Shown piece after piece: positions 47,496-57,879 of a stretch of 64,000 nucleotides of DNA (its first letter is position 1; each line of letters begins with the position of its first letter). The position numbers were made by a program, and so were the translations under genes. A model generated the notes under the pieces. That model made no database searches and had not been told where the DNA came from. It was given only the letters and a program-made list of their open reading frames with translations. The stretch is from Ilyonectria destructans (taxonomy: Eukaryota; Ascomycota; Sordariomycetes; Hypocreales; Nectriaceae). The stretch is taken from contig JAHEWK010000002.1 in assembly GCA_020740775.1 (NCBI GenBank), positions 1,736,001-1,800,000 on the forward strand, read 5' to 3'.

Positions 47496-48380
47496 TTAGT
47501 TCTGCTTCTTGCCCGCAGCCCTCTCCTGCTCGCGCTTGGCGTAGATACCTGCCGTGAAGGGGTCCTCATAGCGCAGGGCAATCACATAGACGATGTAGAC
47601 CCAGACGGTCAGCAGGATGCCGGCCGGCTTCGCATAGTAAAGGGAAGTGGCGAGGAAGCTCATGGTGGAGCCCCAGTACATGGGAGCGCCGGTTACGTTG
47701 AAGGGGAAACCCGTCACCATCTCGTCCATGAGGAAGCCAAAGTAGTCACCGAGGAAGGTGCCGGTAATGCCGAGCGACCAGGTAGATGTAACGACTAGGA
47801 TGTTGCCAGTCAAGAAGAGGACAACCGCAGCGGCCTGAACATAGAGCGTCTCAAGGAGCGGATGCGAAGGCTGCTCAGCGATGGCGCTCTTGAATAGAAG
47901 ATCGCGGACGATACCGAGGGAGAAGATGGTGGCGGCGAGGCCATAGCAAGCGGCACCGGAGTTACCGCCGAAGAGATTTGTAAGGAGCTTGTTGCGGTAC
48001 TCTTTATGAGGCATCCCAAGTTAGCATGACGTCGTTTCAGGGTCGTGGGGGCCGAATGTGGTGTCTACCTTGGCGAGCGACGATGCTACAGTGGGAGGTT
48101 AGCATGCCACGCGACCTCTTTAGCGGGGGACTCGACAGCAAGGACTCACTTCCAGAAGAGGGGATTGAAGGCAATGGAGCACGCGGACACTGGAGAGAAG
48201 CAACGGATTCCGGGTTAGACAAGATGCATTTTCACAAGAATGGGGAGCTGGTGGGAGCTGGCGGCAGAGAGCAGGGGAGCTCGAGAGCTCGACAGCTCAG
48301 CTGGCTAGAGGCCACTTACCCAGCAAGCTCTTCTTGTCAAAGTTGACGTAATTGACGAGCTCGTTCACGAAGGAAGCCAT
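47496..48380 (-). CDS. OPI3: Phospholipid methyltransferase (phosphatidyl-N-methylethanolamine N-methyltransferase)
   Basis: ER membrane enzyme that performs the last two SAM-dependent methylations converting phosphatidyl-monomethylethanolamine to phosphatidylcholine. Four exons, 48380-48320, 48189-48150, 48085-48069 and 48001-47496, give 207 residues, matching the family. Exon 3 is a 17-nt micro-exon (encoding the middle of NIVARQ). The joined N-terminus reads MASFVNELVNYVNFDKKSLLVSACSIAFNPLFWNIVARQEYRN in pieces, as in fungal OPI3 proteins. Membrane segments are at about 22-35, 58-75, 92-110 and 150-170. The SAM/lipid-binding blocks are TGTFLGDYFGFLMDEMVTGFPFNV (about 122-145) and YWGSTMSFLAT, and the conserved end RYEDPFTAGIYAKRE. 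It is followed on the same strand by the RXT2-like gene upstream. Confidence 0.93.
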
Positions 48381-49269
48381 GATGAATGCGATTGTTCGTT
48401 ATGTTATTTCAGAGAGAAAAGAGGAAGAAAATAGCGACGTGGGATCACTGGTGCACAAGGTTCACGCACAAGTCACGGGTCATAGAAAGCTGAAAGAAGA
48501 AGAGTGAGAGCTTTCTTTGTTGGGGTAGGAGGGAAAGTGATTGGAGTTAGAATGAGGCGCGAGGAGCCACTGTCACATGTTTCTTTGACATGGAAGAGAG
48601 TGGAAGGAAGGGTCCCACCCACTGGCGTCATAAGCTACCTATGGAGGCAGGCAGGCCTGGCCCAGGCGCTGGCTTCAGGCGTCGGCTCCAGCGCTGGGGT
48701 CCAAAGACGCCCTAATTATTTGCCTAGCCACAAAGTCACAGACGGGAGCCACAGGGCCATAGAGCTAAGCTACTAGCTAATTGATGCGCTGAAGGGCTGG
48801 CCTGTGTTGTTCCAGGCCTGAGACTCCAGGCCCCCGCAGACTGCACTGAAAGTGGACAAGTTGCGGATGGCCTGTGCTGCGGGGGCTTTCTCAGCATCCC
48901 GTCTCTCACATCCGTCACACCGTCAACTCAACGCACCGAGAACCGTCGATCGATTCGTCCATTTCCCTCATCGCCAACCCATCACCGCATTTCAACTCGC
49001 GCATGACGCACAAATAATACCATTGTTTTGTCTATCGATGCACAAGCCAAGGTGCTATCCCCTGTGGACGCACGCAAACGAGCGCTTTCTCGGGTGCCTT
49101 CCGGCCCCGGCTTGACCGTCCCTGGTCCAACGCCGTACGCCTGACAAGCTATGTTATGTATCCCTCCAGGGTCATGATAATCCATCCTCCTCGCTTATGC
49201 CCTCATCCCTGAGCATCTAAGGACACCAAAAAAAGACAAAAAGATGATGACAAGATAAAAAAGACAGCC
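48381..49269. other. Intergenic, OPI3 promoter and RXT2-like 3' flank
   Basis: Carries the OPI3 promoter and leader and the 3' flank of the RXT2-like gene. I see no inositol/choline-type element that I would defend. No gene is supported. Confidence 0.55.
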
Positions 49270-50913
49270 TCAAGTTCGACGGTTCCTCGTCTTCTTCCCC
49301 GTGGTCTGGGTATCTTCCTCTTCCTCGTCCTGGCCCTTCTTGAGATCCTCCGTCAGTCCCCATTCTTCCTTGTCGTACCAATCTTCCCCGTCCGACATGT
49401 CCCGGTTGGGACCCGAATGCGCCTCCGCCTTGGACCAGTGTAACACGTCCTTTCGGAGTTTCTCTGCTCGGAGAAGACCCAGAAACAGCTTCTTTGCCCC
49501 TCGACATACCTCCTCTTGCTTTTGTACATACAAGGCAAGCAACCGCCTGATGTCTTCAGCTTCTTGTTCAGGTAGCCCCACATCCCGATCTGGCTTTGTG
49601 CCTACCGGTGCGATAAACATGGGGTGAACAAACAACTGCTCCAATCCTTCTAACGGAATAGGCCCCTCTTGGACCCCATTAATTAATTCGTTGGGTTGGT
49701 GAGCGTCCGCAATAGTCTCCCCTTCACCAATCCGCGCCAGGCTTGTTGCTCCTGAGCCCTTGTCTCCGCCTGCTTTCGGATTCACGGCATCGTCGACATT
49801 CTCCTGGGACTTGTTCTTGTCAACCCCCCGGGGCCCTGACTTGAGTTCGCCGTCTTCTTGTTTCATCGTCGGAGTTGAAGCCGAGCCGTTCACTCCTCCG
49901 TTGGGGACTGGCTCGTTCTTCTCATCCTGGTCTGGCCGAGAGCCATTCTGGTCCACAGGCTCAGCATCCACCATGGAGACGTCTGCATCATCTGTCGTGC
50001 TTTTATCCAATTGCAGCTCTTCGACTAGAGCATCGGGAAGAGCTCCTCCAATTTCGATGCCATTTTGGCCGTGTGCACCGCCGTTGATCCCAGAGGATGG
50101 TAGCGCCTCTTGAGACCCCTTGGACAGACTCAACAGGTGACGAGCGACGTGGTCGTCTGTAAACAGCTCAACATCTGACGGCTTGACCAGCATTTCGCAT
50201 GGGACCCAGGTAAAGTCGCCGCATAGCGCAGTCAGAAGATGCCTAACCTGCCATAGCGAATGATTCTCCTTGCGCATGTTGTCACAGCTCTGGTCGACAA
50301 GTTTCGTCAGGGTCTTGGATGTGAACGGCTTCGAAAGGGTTTGGTGGGTTGATAGACCAGTCGACGCGGTCAACGGAGCGAGAAGATCTGCTATTGTCAG
50401 GTTCGTGGTCATTGGTGGACTCCATTGGTGACGTACGTTCTAGTTGGATGTTGGCGTAGGGGTTCAGTTCTGACGCGAGCGCCTCGGCTTCCTGAAGATG
50501 ATCGTCGTCATCGTCGCTCTCGATTTCATAGCCCTCGTCGTCGATGAGGGGTGGGTTGCGGTGGAGGATCGGGCGTCGGAGGCCGGCGTACTCAACATAC
50601 TTCGTGTCTGTCAGCAGGACTGGTCTCTGAGACTGGCATCATGAGTGTGAAAGCTACCTCTCTGTATGAGCTTGGACCGTTGGTCGGCACCAATTGCCCC
50701 TTGTGGGCGAATCGGGCTCGCTTCTTGAGCTTCTGACCTCGATTGCTGTAGCTGTCGATTTCGGAGTCTGAGTCGGACTCTGCGGCGCGACTGACGTTAG
50801 TGGTGTGTCCGCTGAGATGTCGCATGACGGAGTGCCCTACCATAGACCTTCCGCTTGAAGGCCTTTTTCATGCCCGCTATAGTCTCGGAGAAGAGGACCT
50901 GTTGTGTCGCCAT
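49270..50913 (-). CDS. RXT2: RXT2-like subunit of the Rpd3L histone deacetylase complex
   Basis: Nuclear protein with the Rxt2 N-terminal domain, a subunit of the large Rpd3 histone deacetylase complex. Four exons, 50913-50841, 50779-50658, 50599-50437 and 50387-49270, give 491 residues. The N-terminus reads MATQQVLFSETIAGMKKAFKRKVYG, then an acidic ESDSDSEID run, a basic KLKKRARFAHKGQL, and YVEYAGLRRPILHRNPPLIDDEGYEI with an Asp-rich stretch. The domain core is NPYANIQLEHLLAPLTASTGLSTHQTLSKPFTSKTLTKLVDQS, interrupted by the third intron. The C-terminal half is acidic and low-complexity, but ends with a helical segment containing LFLGLLRAEKLRKDVLHWSKAEAHSG and WYDKEEWGLTEDL. Acceptors of exons 3 and 4 were chosen for frame and for matching the conserved block, so those two junctions are slightly uncertain. 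Confidence 0.85.
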
Positions 50914-51859
50914 GGTTGGCAGGAGGCGGGATTGACGAGCGACGTGTGGAGGACGATCGTGGGTGGAAAGACGAGGACCGGAGCGAGCCGGTGCGGGCGA
51001 GGGCCCAGGAGACCTTGGGCGGCTGGCGACGAGTCGAGAGCTTAGCTTTGGGTCTCCTTGTGTCGGAAGGATCGCGGAGGCTCAGGGGTTTTTCGAAGAG
51101 GCGAGACCGGGTGGGAGGACGAGTTGACTGCAATTTTGCGCGAGTGTGCCGTGACGACGGGGGAGAAGCTGGAGCGAGGCTGCCCGCCTTCCCATGGCCC
51201 ATGACCACATTTCCGGCGCCTATCCAATCAGGAGGCCGGTGCTCGGGGTGATATTTTGCCGCTCCGGGACAGGGGAAAGATACGTACCTTTTGTGCTGAC
51301 GATGGGACTATACCAATCTGGGACTCGTACGGAGAGTACCTAACCATCCGGGTAATTAGCGTTTGTGTGGGACACAAAATTATCTTCTCAGGCCTACAAA
51401 ACCTCAAGTTCAGATCCAGCAGAACTGGGTGTGTCTGTTTCAGCTCCTGGCGAAGAGTCCATCCCCTGTTGGCACTGGGGTTTCTCATCCTCCGCTGAAA
51501 GTCTTATTTACTCCAAGTTACCATATGAATAATGGCAAAAGCAATCAAATTCAATGAATACCAGTGTGCGTATAAATGAAAATCGCGCGAAACGGCATGT
51601 CAACATATACATTGTCTACTCAAATTCATGACTACCCCAACACCAAACCGACCAAATTCTAAGTGGAGCAGGAAATTTCAAAGAGAGTTTAAGAGATCCT
51701 TCACATTAAAGAATGCGGAGGTATTTAACTGTTCATTTAATAGTCCTCGCCGGCACTTCCACAGAAGGTAACACCCTGAGCCTAGGTGGTTGATTTATTG
51801 TCGTCCTCAATGGGCCAAAAGTTCAGGTGCGCGCTACTATAGAAGGTCAACCCATAAGC
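50914..51859. other. Intergenic, RXT2-like promoter side
   Basis: Promoter and leader of the RXT2-like gene, then AT-richer DNA. A partial tandem duplication of the 3' end of the neighbouring small gene lies at about 51737-51790. No separate gene is supported. Confidence 0.55.
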
Positions 51860-52191
51860 CTACATCTCATTGATCAAAGTGATGAGCCTGTCTCTCGAGG
51901 CATCTCTGATGTTACCGACATTGCCGCTCTGCCAGAGGCCGTTCCACCAGTCCTTCCTCAGATTACCGATGGAGGTGTTGGCGGTGGCGCAGGGCGAGTT
52001 CATAGAGTCGACGCAGGTCGTGTCCTGGTCATGTTGGATTCCGACTAGGCAGCGCATAACATCGAAGTCAAAGCTCTGCATCGTGTAGCCGCTGGTGGTA
52101 TAGCGAACCTCGGCGGCACCGTTGATTCTGGAGAGTGTTAATTTCGGCGAGGGATTGAGCTACAGAAACCGGCTTACATAAATGACTTCAT
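51860..52191 (-). CDS. Small protein of unknown function
   Basis: Not recognised. Two exons, 52191-52178 (14 nt) and 52127-51860, with a 50-nt intron (GTAAGC donor, ATTAAC branch-like site, CAG acceptor), give 93 residues. Support comes from the context: a TATAAGT box 140 nt upstream, a C/A-rich leader and a good start context (CACAAGATG). The protein is MKSFIINGAAEVRY..., has three cysteines (in MRCLVG, TTCVDS and SPCATA), Asp and Asn-rich middle and WWNGLWQSG; there is no convincing signal peptide, so secretion is not supported. A variant ending is possible: splicing a donor at 51863 to an acceptor at 51782 would replace the stop and extend the frame by about 15 residues. It could also be a decaying gene. 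Confidence 0.5.
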
Positions 52192-54090
52192 CTTGTGTAC
52201 TGCTGAGATGACCTGGGGATTGTTGTGTCGGAAGCTGGTGAGAGTAGAAGAACTGGTTGGTTTGAAGTGTGTTGAAGATTGTTGCTTGCCTAAGAGTCGG
52301 AAGCAGTGACGAAGACTGGGGGATGGAGAAACTTATATTGACAGGCAGTGAAAGGAGAGGAACTTCACGATAACTAATAGGGGATACCCCAAGAACCCAA
52401 GACCGCTTGTATCGGCCCACACACATTCGATAAGAATCTTGATCGAGTGAAATAAATGAGGATAACCAACCTGGCCAATGTTTCTACTAGCCCTCGAACA
52501 GCCCATGATGCGTGAAGGGCGCTTGAAGGATGTAGTCGTTGAGGCACCGCACATGGGGCTGATGCCTTGCGAAGAACTAACAGAGGAAGCTTTACTGACT
52601 TGCCTAAACAGGTCATGGGTGGTATTAGGCCTCCAAGTATGTATCAAACCTTCAATCAAAACATTCTGTCGTTGCAGGGGTTTTCCGAGAACCCCAGATA
52701 ATTCGGACAAGGTGCACGCGTAAATGACAGATTTGGGCTAGATAACATACCCCGGCCGCGTTTCCGATCCTTCCATGCAACCAAAATTGACAAGTCTCCG
52801 ATCATTTGGACATGTGACGTGTTGCGTGAGGGAGAGAGCAAGGGTAAGTGTGCGTTCGATATTGTCATACTAGTGGCGCAGTATGGTTCTAGTTTCCTTC
52901 TAGCCTACGCCGTTTTATATCACACCACCACCCGTTGTTCGACGACTTGTCACTTATTTGCCGAATTTGAAACTGGACAATTGGACCATTGCATTTCATC
53001 AATAAACTCAAGCCTCAGCACCGCCACACAGGGAATGGGCAGATATGACATTGACGAAGGATCCCTTCCTCGTGGTATGGTCCTTGGAATCGGTGATATT
53101 GTGCTGTCACATATAATATAGGCCTTAGTTACACTACGCATTAGCGGAGTGTTCATTCCACTTTTGTCGTAGCCGTTAATGCGATATGTAGCGATCGTTT
53201 TGGCCTCCTAAGCGAGGAAGCCACTTTCATGACATGCTGCGCCTCAAGGATTCACCGGCTGATAGGGAAATGGTCAACTATTTACGTTGGAATCACGAAA
53301 TCGACGGACCAGGGGCGGGAGTGGGAAGAGGCGTAAAATTGGCAGCTGTCATCTGCTTCTAGAACAGAACTTTGTCGTTATTTGTCCAGTTGCCACTGTG
53401 AAATGACAGAAGGACCATGCTCATAAATTTGTTAAGCACGATGTGAAAGGAGCTGAAACAATTGAGCTCCACCTAAACGTGCCTTATCTATGTACTTGCG
53501 AGTGAGCACGTCTCACTACAGCTTATCTTTCGATCCTTTTCCTTGTTATTTTGGACAATCAAGTTAGAAACAAGAGATGGGTTGGGAATTTTGGGCCCTA
53601 AGCAAGAGCTGTATGTTCTTGTTTATTGGCCTATTAGTGACTTCGGTAAATGTCCGAAACATAGCCCCAGGGACCCTTGGGTACTTTATCCGGCCTTATT
53701 GAACCACAATTAGTAGAGGATATATCCGTGTCGAAGAAGAGGCGTAATACAGGTTAGAAACACGCATATTATATTGGGGCTGGCAGCGACCATATTCTGG
53801 GGAGTCATCAACGGTTGAAGGTGAAAGCTTCAGGCAAGACTCGATTTGTCTCTGAATGAACTGGTCGTTTGATTGTGGCTGGGGGTGACCCTAGGAGCCT
53901 CGTCACTAGTTACTCTTGATAAACATGCAAAGTAGTGGTATTGACGAAAATTTGTTGGGATGAAAAGATCATCAATATGAATAAAGAAGTTTTAGGGTAA
54001 AATGGCTAGCTGAATGACAGAGGGCCATTATCTTCTGCACATGGTATTAAGAAAGGGCTTCAACGACATAATTCTTCCCTCGTGGCTACC
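52192..54090. other. Intergenic, small gene to GH3 gene
   Basis: About 1.9 kb, lower in GC than most of the window. The left end holds the small gene's promoter; the right end is the 3' flank of the GH3 gene. No frame with protein character was found between 52600 and 54090. Confidence 0.6.
52331..52337 (-). promoter_or_regulatory. TATA box (TATAAGT) of the small unknown gene
   Basis: Minus-strand TATAAGT lies 140 nt before the start codon at 52191 and is followed by a pyrimidine- and CA-rich leader, the usual fungal arrangement. Confidence 0.5.
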
Positions 54091-56608
54091 TCATGCGACG
54101 GTAACCGTAACGTTGCCCAAGAAGTTCTCGCTCGAGTTGCCGACGTACACTGTAAACTCACCCGGCTCGACTACATACTCCATCTTGCGGTTCCACAGAC
54201 CCCACTCGGAAACAGCCAGATCAATCTTGACTGTCTTTGTCTTGCCGGCCTTGACCTCGACCTTGTTGAAGCCCTTGAGCTGAAACCGGGGCACATCGAT
54301 GGTCGCGATCATGTCCTTGACATAGAGCTGCACTACCTCGGCGCCGTCGCGATTTGACTTGTTCGACACGTCGACTGAGACGGTGATGGTGTCGGACGCG
54401 GACACCTTGCTCTTCGAGACGGAAATCTTGGAGAACTCGAATTTGCTGTACGACAGGCCGTATCCAAAGCCGTACAAAGCGGTGGGGGTCTCGAGAACGT
54501 AGGTGCTTCCAAAGTCCAGAGTGCCGTTCTCGTACGCCTTTCCGGGGTTGGGCCACATGCGCGCAGAGTTGAGATGATCGTAGTAAATGGGAAGGGTGCC
54601 GACGTCGTATGGGAAGCTGACAGAGAGCTTTCCAGATGGGTTCTCGTTGCCGTAGAGAATATCTGCCAGAGCATATCCTCCCTGCTCAGACTGGTAGAAC
54701 TGCTGTACGAGGGCAGCGGCTTCCTCCGAGATCCAGGGCTCGGTGATGGGCTTGCCAGAGCTGAACACAACGACGGTGGGCTTTCCAGTGTCGATGATGG
54801 CCTTAACAAGTCGGGGCATGGCGCCGATGAGATCCAAGTTGCTCACATCAATGTGCTCACCAGTGGTGGCATTAAGACCGCCCCAGAGTTCGTTCTGGTC
54901 TCGCGACCAAGTTCCCACAACAACGACGGCCACGTCAGCGGCCTCGGCGGCAGCGACGGCCTCGTCAAAGCCGGAGTCATCGTTGGACCAGCGCTCGCAG
55001 CCCTTGGCATAGGTGACCTTGCCCTTGCTGGCGGCCTTGATGCCGTCGAGAGGAGTTACACCGCGGGACATGGCAGTGTGGATGACATAGTCTCCGTACT
55101 TTTACCAGTGTTAGCATAATCGCATGTTAGGGTGGTATCTGGGGGCACTCACGTTGACATAGCCATGTGCCATGGGCCCGATGACGGCGACGTTGGCGTT
55201 CTTCTTCAGAGGCAAGGTATTGTCGTGGTTCTCAAGGAGAACAATGCTTTCGGTATCAAGCTGGCGAGCAACTTGCTTGTTCTTCTTGGTGTTGACGTAG
55301 TCAAAGATCTTCTTGGCAGGGACGCCAGGGTAGGGGTTCTCGAAGATGCCCATCTTAAACTTTGCACGGAGGACGCGAGAAACAGCGGTGTCCAAGACGG
55401 ATTCATCGAGTTTTCCCGACTCAATCAACTCTGGGATGATCTCGTAGCTCCAGTACCCACCGCCCATCTCGACATCGTTGCCGTTGGGGAGAGCCTGGTC
55501 ATTTATTAGCTTGTACCATCTCCAAGAGAAGTCACAGACGTACCTCAAGGGTGATGCACTCATTGTCCTTATCCTCGCAGACGAAGAAAGTGTTGGCGAG
55601 GCGAGCAGTGCCACCGGCATCGGAGATGACGTAGTATTCGTAACCCCATTCCTCTCTAAGGATATCTTGCAGAAGGTGAGGGTCTGAGACTGTTGGGATG
55701 CCATCGTATGAATTGTACGATGACATGATGGAAGTGGCACCACTATCGATGATAGCGCGCTTGAATGGTGGCAGATATAAAGACCTCAGCATTCTCTCGC
55801 CACCAAAAACGGGAGCTGTGTTGATGCCTTGCTCTGGGGAGGCAAATGCAGCCTGTCTACGTTAGCGCAAATCAAGTATTAATGGCGAGGCTTGACTGAC
55901 AAAGTGCTTGACCATAGCTGAGACGCCTTTATCTTGAAGGCCCTTGGCATAGGAGTATCCCATCTCTCCGACCCTGTACATGCGTGTCAGTGGATGGAAA
56001 TGGAAATATTGCAGAAAGGTATGGACATACAGATAGGGGTCTTCCCCAAAACATTCTTCCACTCGTCCAAATCTCAATTCTCTGGCCAAGTCGACCTGAG
56101 GAGAGAAGAGCTGGTTGACACCGAGCGCCAAGGCCTCTGTCGCAATGATGTTTCCCATCTTCTCGACTAGCCCCGGGTTAAAGGAGCAGCCAATTCCGAT
56201 GGGAGAGTTGAATATGGTGGCATTTAGGGCAAGGAAGCCATGGAGTCCTTCACTCTGGACGAATGTTGGGATTCCCAATTCGGTTTCATCGGCAAGGTAG
56301 TCTTGTGCTAACTTGGCAGCTTTCTGGACCGTCTCCATCTCGGTATACAAGCCGGTCCAAAGGGAGTTGGCTCGGTACTCCATGTTCCACTTGAGACCCG
56401 TCTTGTTGACTGTGCCATCGGTGATGTTGAGGTAATTAGTCATGTCACCTTGGATCAACTGAGCCATCTTCTCCTCGACGGACATGCGCTTGAGGAGGTC
56501 GGCAACACGATCATCGATGGAGGCATTCTTGTCCTTGTACACAGGCTTCTTGGCAGCCTGGCCGAGGCCCGCCAGGGCAGCGGCGGAAAGGAGCAACGAG
56601 AGCTTCAT
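54091..56608 (-). CDS. Secreted GH3 beta-glycosidase (beta-glucosidase, possibly beta-xylosidase)
   Basis: Extracellular family GH3 retaining beta-glycosidase that removes terminal sugars from oligosaccharides. Five exons, 56608-56031, 55973-55901, 55852-55544, 55494-55153 and 55098-54091, all in frame, give 769 residues. A signal peptide is clear (MKLSLLLSAAALAGLGQA, cut near 18). The TIM-barrel domain contains FVQSEGLHGF, the RFGRVEECFGEDPYLVGEMGYSY block (across intron 1) and the nucleophile aspartate D295 in VISDAGGTARL. The alpha/beta sandwich follows (ALPNGNDVEMG, SIVLLENHDNTLPL, VAVIGPMAHGYVN, VVVVGTWSRDQNELWGG, SGKPITEPW, YALADILYGNENPSGKLSVSFP). The C-terminus is a fibronectin III-like domain (YGFGYGLSYSKFEFS to the end). 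Glucosidase versus xylosidase activity cannot be settled by eye. Divergent partner: GH31 alpha-xylosidase. Confidence 0.92.
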
Positions 56609-57879
56609 GGTGGGGATTTAGGGACCCGAAAGTTGTCGAAGAAGCTGGGTGCAAAACAAAATCACGAAAATTCCAGGGCCATAACACTGGCAATTATATA
56701 TCGATAACCGGGGCCCGTCGAATTAACCGTTCATCCTTTGCCCCTCACCGGATCGTACAATTGCCAACCGAACTATGCCAAAGCGAGGCCTTGGAGAAAG
56801 CAAAAAGGTCCCATGGCCCCCATGGTTCATGTCATGGCTCTGCCTTTGGGAGATGACGCCGAGAGTAGCATCATGGCTGGTCGCGCCAGGAACAGCAGGG
56901 GTGTAGTGGTTCCCGGGGAAGTGCGGGGACGCCACCAATTGGGAGGGGTCCTCGAGAAATGGAAGAAATTGAGAGACGGGGAGAAGAGCCCAGACGGGTA
57001 ATGGAGACGAGCAGCGACGGTATGGATTCGTGGGATTCTGGGGAGTCGGGGGACTCGGATTCGGAAATGAGCAGGATGTGGCGATGCGCACGGCGCTGTC
57101 GAGGCTGGAACGGCGCGCCGAAGTTCCTAGCACGGCGAGCTGTGCGTGACCCAATCGCGACAAGGTGCAGATGCAAGGCGAGGACCAGGGCGGGAGATGT
57201 GAGCTGTTGGAGTCGATGTTGTTGGTGTAAGTGGATGGTGGAGAGTTGTGGTGGAGCGTTGTGGTGGAGTTTCTACGGCAGAATTCATCCACTCTTCCCA
57301 AGTTCCCACTCCTCCCGCAGGTCCACCTCTCCACTAGCACATCCTACCTTCATCAACATCGCGGGGGAGTCGCGGCGCGCATCGCAGAATAGACTCCACG
57401 ATGTGCATTTACCCGGTCGGACGAGCCCCACGCCTATTAACGCGCCAATTGAACCGTCCCTGCGCCTGTCATCCCGGCACTTCCAGCGTCGCTCGGTCGC
57501 CGCCAACCGGTCCCGCGTGCCTGGTTGCCGCTGGGCGAATGACGCTGCAGGGTTGCAGCCGGTTGCAGCAGGTCACGGCAGGTTGCAGCGGGCCATGACA
57601 GCTTCCGAGCGGCCCTGTCATGAGAGGTGGTGGGGTGAGGAGGGGAAGCTGTGGATGTTCTGCGGGTGAAGTGCTTAGACTCGTTCTGCGCTGAGCTTCG
57701 GGGCAGATTGTGACGATGCTCTATGATATGGTGGAGCGTGAGATGATGGGGGTCTATCTCGCTGCTCTCATTGAAATTGGACCGCGACCGAGTTCCAACA
57801 GCCTGCTTCTCTTCCAATTCCTCACAGCCAAGTCAATTGAGCCACCAGCACCCTCTCCTCCCTCGTCCTGAACATCGCC
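56609..57879. promoter_or_regulatory. Divergent promoter region, GH3 / GH31
   Basis: The 1271 nt between two divergent glycosidase start codons probably carries shared control. The GH3 side has a TATA box (56694-56700). Several strings fit the loose carbon-repressor (CreA/CRE1) consensus SYGGRG, such as CCGGGG near 56710, GCGGGG near 57361 and GTGGGG near 57630, but the motif is short enough to occur by chance. I did not find a clear GGCTAA XlnR/XYR1 site. Confidence 0.5.
56694..56700 (-). promoter_or_regulatory. TATA box (TATATAA) of the GH3 gene
   Basis: Minus-strand TATATAA, 86-92 nt upstream of the GH3 start codon, at a normal distance for a strongly expressed secreted-enzyme gene. Confidence 0.6.

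Noticed and set aside
56609..57879. Xylanase-regulator (GGCTAA) site in the GH3/GH31 promoter
   Set aside because: I could not find a convincing hexamer; the CreA-type matches are short and expected by chance.
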